From positions 806,001 through 870,000 of the forward strand of contig CAVRRZ010000005.1 of NCBI GenBank assembly GCA_963723745.1: DNA of 64,000 bases, written 5' to 3'. This document shows positions 60,868 to 64,000 of this stretch, in pieces (the stretch's first letter is position 1; each line of letters begins with the position of its first letter). Origin of the DNA: CAVRRZ01 sp963723745. Its GTDB lineage: Bacteria > Actinomycetota > Actinomycetes > Mycobacteriales > Geodermatophilaceae. Under the pieces are notes generated by a model. The model did not search any database, was not told where the DNA came from, and worked only from the letters and a program-made list of their open reading frames with translations. The position numbers and the translations under genes were made by a program.

Positions 60868-61512
60868 GCCGCAGCCGCCCGCACCGCACGCGCAGCCGCC
60901 GCACCCGCCTGCCGGGGCGGGGGGTGCCGGCTCGGCGGCGACGGCGCGGAAGGTGGCGGCGGCCACGAGCAGCGGCACACCGAACACGGCGACCGCGAGG
61001 GCGGTGACGACCCGGGCGACGTCGGCGGCGCGGTCCCAGCCCTGCGCCACACCCGCGACGACGAGCACGCCGGCGACCAGCACCGTCCAGACCAGCAGCA
61101 CCAACCCGCCGCGTCGCGCCGTGCCCCCGCGGGCCAGCAGCGCGACAGCGCCCCCCAGGAGTGCCAGCGGGACGCCGACCATCAGCACCTGCGCGGCCAG
61201 CGTCGCCGACATCAGCGCCGCGACCAGCGCGAGCGCCCCGGCGCCCAGCGCCACGCCGCCGAGGAGGCCGGCCTGCGGCAGCAGGTCCTCCTCCAGGCCG
61301 CCGGTCCGCGACGCGCGCAGCAGCACGGCGCCGCGGACGGCGACGAACAGGCCGATCGCACCGAGCAGCAGGCGCGCGCCGAGGTCGCCGAGCAGCACGC
61401 CGGCCACACCGACGGCCACCATCGCCAGCCCGAGGGCGAGGTAGCGCGGCCACGTCCGCCGGGCGACGTCCGGGGTCGGTCGGGCGGTCAGGACGCCGGG
61501 AGCACTCGTCAC
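60859..61512 (-). CDS. Multi-pass membrane protein with Cys/Gly-rich tail
   Basis: 217 residues from GTG 61,512 (AGGGA upstream). About six hydrophobic segments: YLALGLAMVAVGVAGVLLG, LLLGAIGLFVAVRGAVLL, GVALGAGALALVAALMS, VLMVGVPLALLGGAVALL, LVLLVWTVLVAGVLVVAG, ALAVAVFGVPLLVAAATF. The end is PAPPAPAGGCGGCACGAGGCGSA, a Cys-rich tail that could bind metal or sense redox state on one face of the membrane. No family recognised. It is divergent from DUF1206. Confidence 0.75.
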   Translation of the reverse strand: MTSAPGVLTARPTPDVARRTWPRYLALGLAMVAVGVAGVLLGDLGARLLLGAIGLFVAVRGAVLLRASRTGGLEEDLLPQAGLLGGVALGAGALALVAALMSATLAAQVLMVGVPLALLGGAVALLARGGTARRGGLVLLVWTVLVAGVLVVAGVAQGWDRAADVARVVTALAVAVFGVPLLVAAATFRAVAAEPAPPAPAGGCGGCACGAGGCGSA

Positions 61513-61611
61513 GCGACCAGTGTCCCTCACGCCGCCGCACCGGCGGGCGAGGCCGTCCGTCCTGTGCCACGCTCAGTTGTTGCCCACCCCCGCTCCGAGG
61601 AGACGTCGTCC

Positions 61612-62451
61612 GTGAACTCACCACAGTCGGCGGCCCGGGCGGCGGACCGTGCGGGCCAGAGCGACTTCCTGGAACACCTCGCCCGCGTCGGTCTGATCGC
61701 CTACGGGCTGGTGCACGTGCTCATCGGCTGGCTCGCGCTGCAGCTGGCCTGGGGTGGGGGCGGCGAGTCCGCCGACCAGGCGGGCGCGCTCGACACCCTG
61801 TCGCAGACACCGGTCGGCGGGCCGCTGCTGTGGGTGCTCGGCATCGGCCTGTTCGCCCTCGCCGCCTGGCAGGCGGCGGAGGTGCTGCGCTGGCGGCACG
61901 CCTGGAGCGCCTCGGGAGACCGGCGCAAGAAGGGCGTGTTCCGCTCGGTCAAGGCGGTGACCAAGGCAGTGATCTACGCGGCGCTCGGCGTCCTCTGCCT
62001 GCAGGTGGCCAACGGCACCGAGCAGTCGAGTTCGAGCTCCGAGGAGCAGGCCACCCAGGACGTGTTCGCGCTGCCGGGCGGCCGGTTCCTCGTCGGCGCC
62101 GCGGCCCTCGTCGTCATAGGCGTGGCGGTCTACCACGTGCACAAGGGGCTGACGAAGAAGTTCCTCGAGCAGACCGACCTCGACGGGTGCTCCTCCTCGG
62201 CGCGCCGGAACATCACCCGGCTCGGGCAGGTCGGCTACCCGGCCAAGGGGGTCGCGCTGCTCGTCGTCGGCGGGATGCTGCTGTGGGCGGCGATCACGTT
62301 CGACCCCGACAAGGCGGCCGGGCTCGACGAGGCCCTGCAGACGGTGCGCGAGGCGCCGCTGGGCACCTGGCTGCTCACCCTGATCGCCGTCGGTCTGATC
62401 GCCTACGGCATGTTCTGCTTCGCCCGCGCCCGCTACCCCGAACGCGCCTGA
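61612..62451 (+). CDS. DUF1206 membrane protein
   Basis: 279 residues from GTG 61,612, with GAGGAGAC upstream. DUF1206 proteins have three tandem two-helix units; here VGLIAYGLVHVLIGWLALQLAW, VTKAVIYAALGVLCLQVAN and GYPAKGVALLVVGGMLLWAA start each unit, with the repeated VGLIAYG appearing again near the end. It is an integral membrane protein of unknown function, widespread in actinobacteria and cyanobacteria. Confidence 0.9.
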   Translation: MNSPQSAARAADRAGQSDFLEHLARVGLIAYGLVHVLIGWLALQLAWGGGGESADQAGALDTLSQTPVGGPLLWVLGIGLFALAAWQAAEVLRWRHAWSASGDRRKKGVFRSVKAVTKAVIYAALGVLCLQVANGTEQSSSSSEEQATQDVFALPGGRFLVGAAALVVIGVAVYHVHKGLTKKFLEQTDLDGCSSSARRNITRLGQVGYPAKGVALLVVGGMLLWAAITFDPDKAAGLDEALQTVREAPLGTWLLTLIAVGLIAYGMFCFARARYPERA

Positions 62452-62461
62452 GCCGCCCGGC

Positions 62462-63214
62462 TCAGGTTCTCGGGCCGCCGGCGACGTAGACGACCTGGCC
62501 GCAGACGAACCCCGCGCCCTCGCTGACCAGGAACGACACGGTGTGCGCGATGTCCTCGGGCACGCCGGCGCGGGCGACCGGGATCGCGGCCGCGCGCTGC
62601 TGCACGTACTCGTCCCAGTCGGCGCCGATCCGCGCCGCGGTCGCCCGGGTCATGTCCGTGACGATGAACCCCGGCGCGACCGCGTTGGCCGTCACGCCGT
62701 ACTGGCCCAGCTCGATGGCCAGCGTCTTGGTGAACCCCTGCAGGCCCGCCTTGGCCGTCGCGTAGTTGGCCTGCCCGCGGTTGCCCAGCGCCGAGGTGCT
62801 CGACAGGTTGACGATCCGGCCCCACTGCGCCTCGACCATGTGCTGCTGCACCGCGCGGGTCATCAGGAACGACCCGCGCAGGTGCACCGACATGACGGTG
62901 TCCCAGTCGGCGTCGGTCATCTTGAACAGCAGATTGTCACGGGTCACGCCGGCGTTGTTGACCAGCACCGTGGGCGCGCCCAGCTCGGCGGCGACCCGGT
63001 CGACCGCGGCGGCCACCTGCTCGGCGTCGGACACGTCGGCCCCCACGGCCAGCCCCCGGGCCCCGGCAGCCTCGACGGCGGCCACCGTGTCGCCGCAGTC
63101 GTCGGCCGCCAGGTCCACGACGGCGACGTCCAGACCGTCGGCGGCCAGCCGGGCGGCCGTCGCCGCACCGATGCCCCGCGCCGCCCCGGTGACGATCGCG
63201 ACGCGCCGGCTCAT
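62462..63214 (-). CDS. fabG: Beta-ketoacyl-ACP/acetoacetyl-CoA reductase (FabG-like SDR)
   Basis: 250 residues from ATG 63,214, overlapping the thiolase stop (ATGA). Motifs: VAIVTGAARGIGAATA, VLVNNAGVTRDNLLFKM, IVNLSSTSALGNRGQANYATAKAGLQGFTK (Ser, Tyr, Lys catalytic residues), and PGFIVTDMTRA. It is an NADPH-dependent 3-oxoacyl reductase. Coupling with the thiolase gene suggests an acetyl-CoA to 3-hydroxybutyryl-CoA or fatty-acid unit rather than core fatty-acid synthesis. Confidence 0.92.
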   Translation of the reverse strand: MSRRVAIVTGAARGIGAATAARLAADGLDVAVVDLAADDCGDTVAAVEAAGARGLAVGADVSDAEQVAAAVDRVAAELGAPTVLVNNAGVTRDNLLFKMTDADWDTVMSVHLRGSFLMTRAVQQHMVEAQWGRIVNLSSTSALGNRGQANYATAKAGLQGFTKTLAIELGQYGVTANAVAPGFIVTDMTRATAARIGADWDEYVQQRAAAIPVARAGVPEDIAHTVSFLVSEGAGFVCGQVVYVAGGPRT

Positions 63215-64000
63215 CGCGCGACGCGCTCGAAGATCGCGGCCAGGCCCTGCCCACCGCCGATGCACATCGTCTCGAGGCCGTAGCGGGCCTCACGTCGGTC
63301 CATCTCGCGCAGCAGCGTGGCGAGGATCCGCCCGCCGGTGGCACCCACCGGGTGGCCCAGCGAGATGCCCGAGCCGTTGACGTTGGTGCGCTCGAAGTCC
63401 TCGTCGGTGAAGCCCCACTCCCTGGTGACGGCCAGCACCTGCGCAGGCGAACGCCTCGTTGAGCTCGATCAGGTCGATGTCGGAGAGCTTCAGGTCGGCC
63501 TGCGCCAGCGCCTTGGCCGTCGCCGGCACCGGGCCGATGCCCATGGTCTTCGGCGGCACGCCGCCCACACCCCAGGAGACCAGCCGGGCCAGCGGGCGCA
63601 GCCCCAGTTCCGCGGCCTTCTCCGGCGAGGTCACGATGCAGATGGCCGCGCCGTCGTTCTGGCCGCTGGCGTTGCCGGCGGTGACCGTGGCGTCGGGGTC
63701 GTCGCGACCCAGGATCGGCTTGAGCGTGGCCAGCGTCTCGACCGACGAGTCGGGCCGGATGTGCTCGTCGCGATCGACGACGGTGTCGCCCTTGCGGCCG
63801 TGCACGGTCACCGGCACGAGCTCGTCGGCGAACCGGCCGGCCTCGGCGGCGGCCGCGGCGCGCTGGTGCGACGCGGACGGCGTACTCGTCCTGCTCCTGC
63901 GCGGCCGATGCCGTACTCCCGCGCGCAGGTTCTCGGCCGTCTCGAGCATGCCGCCGGGCACCGGGTGGTTGCGGCCGCCGGCGGTCACCCGACCGCGGGC
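63211..64000 (-). pseudogene. Acetyl-CoA acetyltransferase (thiolase), 5' partial, frame broken by insertions
   Basis: This is the C-terminal part of a thiolase; the N-terminus is outside the window. Thiolase motifs: IELNEAFA, NVNGSGISLGHPVGATGGRI with the catalytic His, and CIGGGQGLAAIFERV with the second catalytic Cys. The frame is broken by single-base insertions: one near 63,447 (GCC[T]GCG) and three between 63,885 and 63,925. Removing them gives EYGIGRA-EQDEYAV-SHQRAAA. The pattern matches that at 56.6-59.2 kb, so sequence error is likely. It overlaps fabG by four bases. Confidence 0.85.

Noticed and set aside
1..64000. CRISPR array or tRNA genes
   Set aside because: No regularly spaced repeats and no cloverleaf with a clear T-loop were found by eye; a covariance-model search could still find a tRNA I missed.

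Overview
The window is about 70% G+C DNA from an actinobacterium. Gene content (DUF222/HNH, DUF1206, DUF4916 and DUF6318 proteins, FadR-type regulators, many GTG starts, hairpin terminators without a T-run) suggests the Geodermatophilaceae (Blastococcus, Geodermatophilus, Modestobacter), but this is inferred without any database search. I saw no rRNA, tRNA or CRISPR array.

Positions 1 to about 21,200 form a defence and mobile-element island. It opens with the end of a two-module SF2 helicase carrying a DUF3427 tail and an HNH nuclease. A tight minus-strand operon follows: PLD-SNF2 helicase, DUF4391 protein, type III methyltransferase (Mod), type III restriction helicase-nuclease (Res), and a DUF262/DUF1524 GmrSD-like nuclease. 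An ISL3-family element with a clear 8-bp target duplication splits mod. Upstream lies an IS256-family element whose transposase gene is interrupted by a complete group II intron; removing the intron restores a 410-residue transposase.

Positions 21,800 to 35,000 hold mixed chromosomal genes. Notable are three copies of a two-repeat ABM-like protein (21.8, 25.1 and 33.2 kb) and an RsbQ-type hydrolase overlapping a PAS-GAF-GGDEF-EAL protein. Others are an ABC1/UbiB kinase, a DUF4916 NUDIX protein, an MSOX-type oxidase, an orphan antitoxin beside an IS1380 element, an AlaX editing protein and a secreted LamG-like protein. Positions 35,200 to 39,200 carry a SWIM-SNF2 helicase and a VapBC pair with a palindromic operator.

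Positions 39,260 to 45,870 look like a catabolic unit for ethanolamine or a polyamine through gamma-glutamylation: SDR, aldehyde dehydrogenase, PuuD-like amidohydrolase and glutamine-synthetase-like ligase in one direction, ethanolamine-type permease and FadR-type regulator in the other. The divergent promoter region contains two related palindromes. Positions 45,950 to 56,400 carry a second LamG-like protein, an HNH/DUF222 protein, small secreted or lipid-anchored proteins, one gene with an internal stop, an amide-hydrolase operon with an orphan TctC protein, an enoyl-CoA hydratase-like gene and an L-2-hydroxyglutarate oxidase-like gene.

Positions 56,400 to 59,500 encode a second RsbQ-type hydrolase with a PAS-GAF-SpoIIE phosphatase, so the two RsbQ modules share an input design but differ in output. 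The reading frames here, and in the thiolase at the window's end, are broken only by single-base insertions, which points to sequence error rather than gene decay. The remainder holds a hemerythrin-like protein, a strong terminator, a 54-residue zinc-ribbon protein, two membrane proteins and a FabG-thiolase pair.
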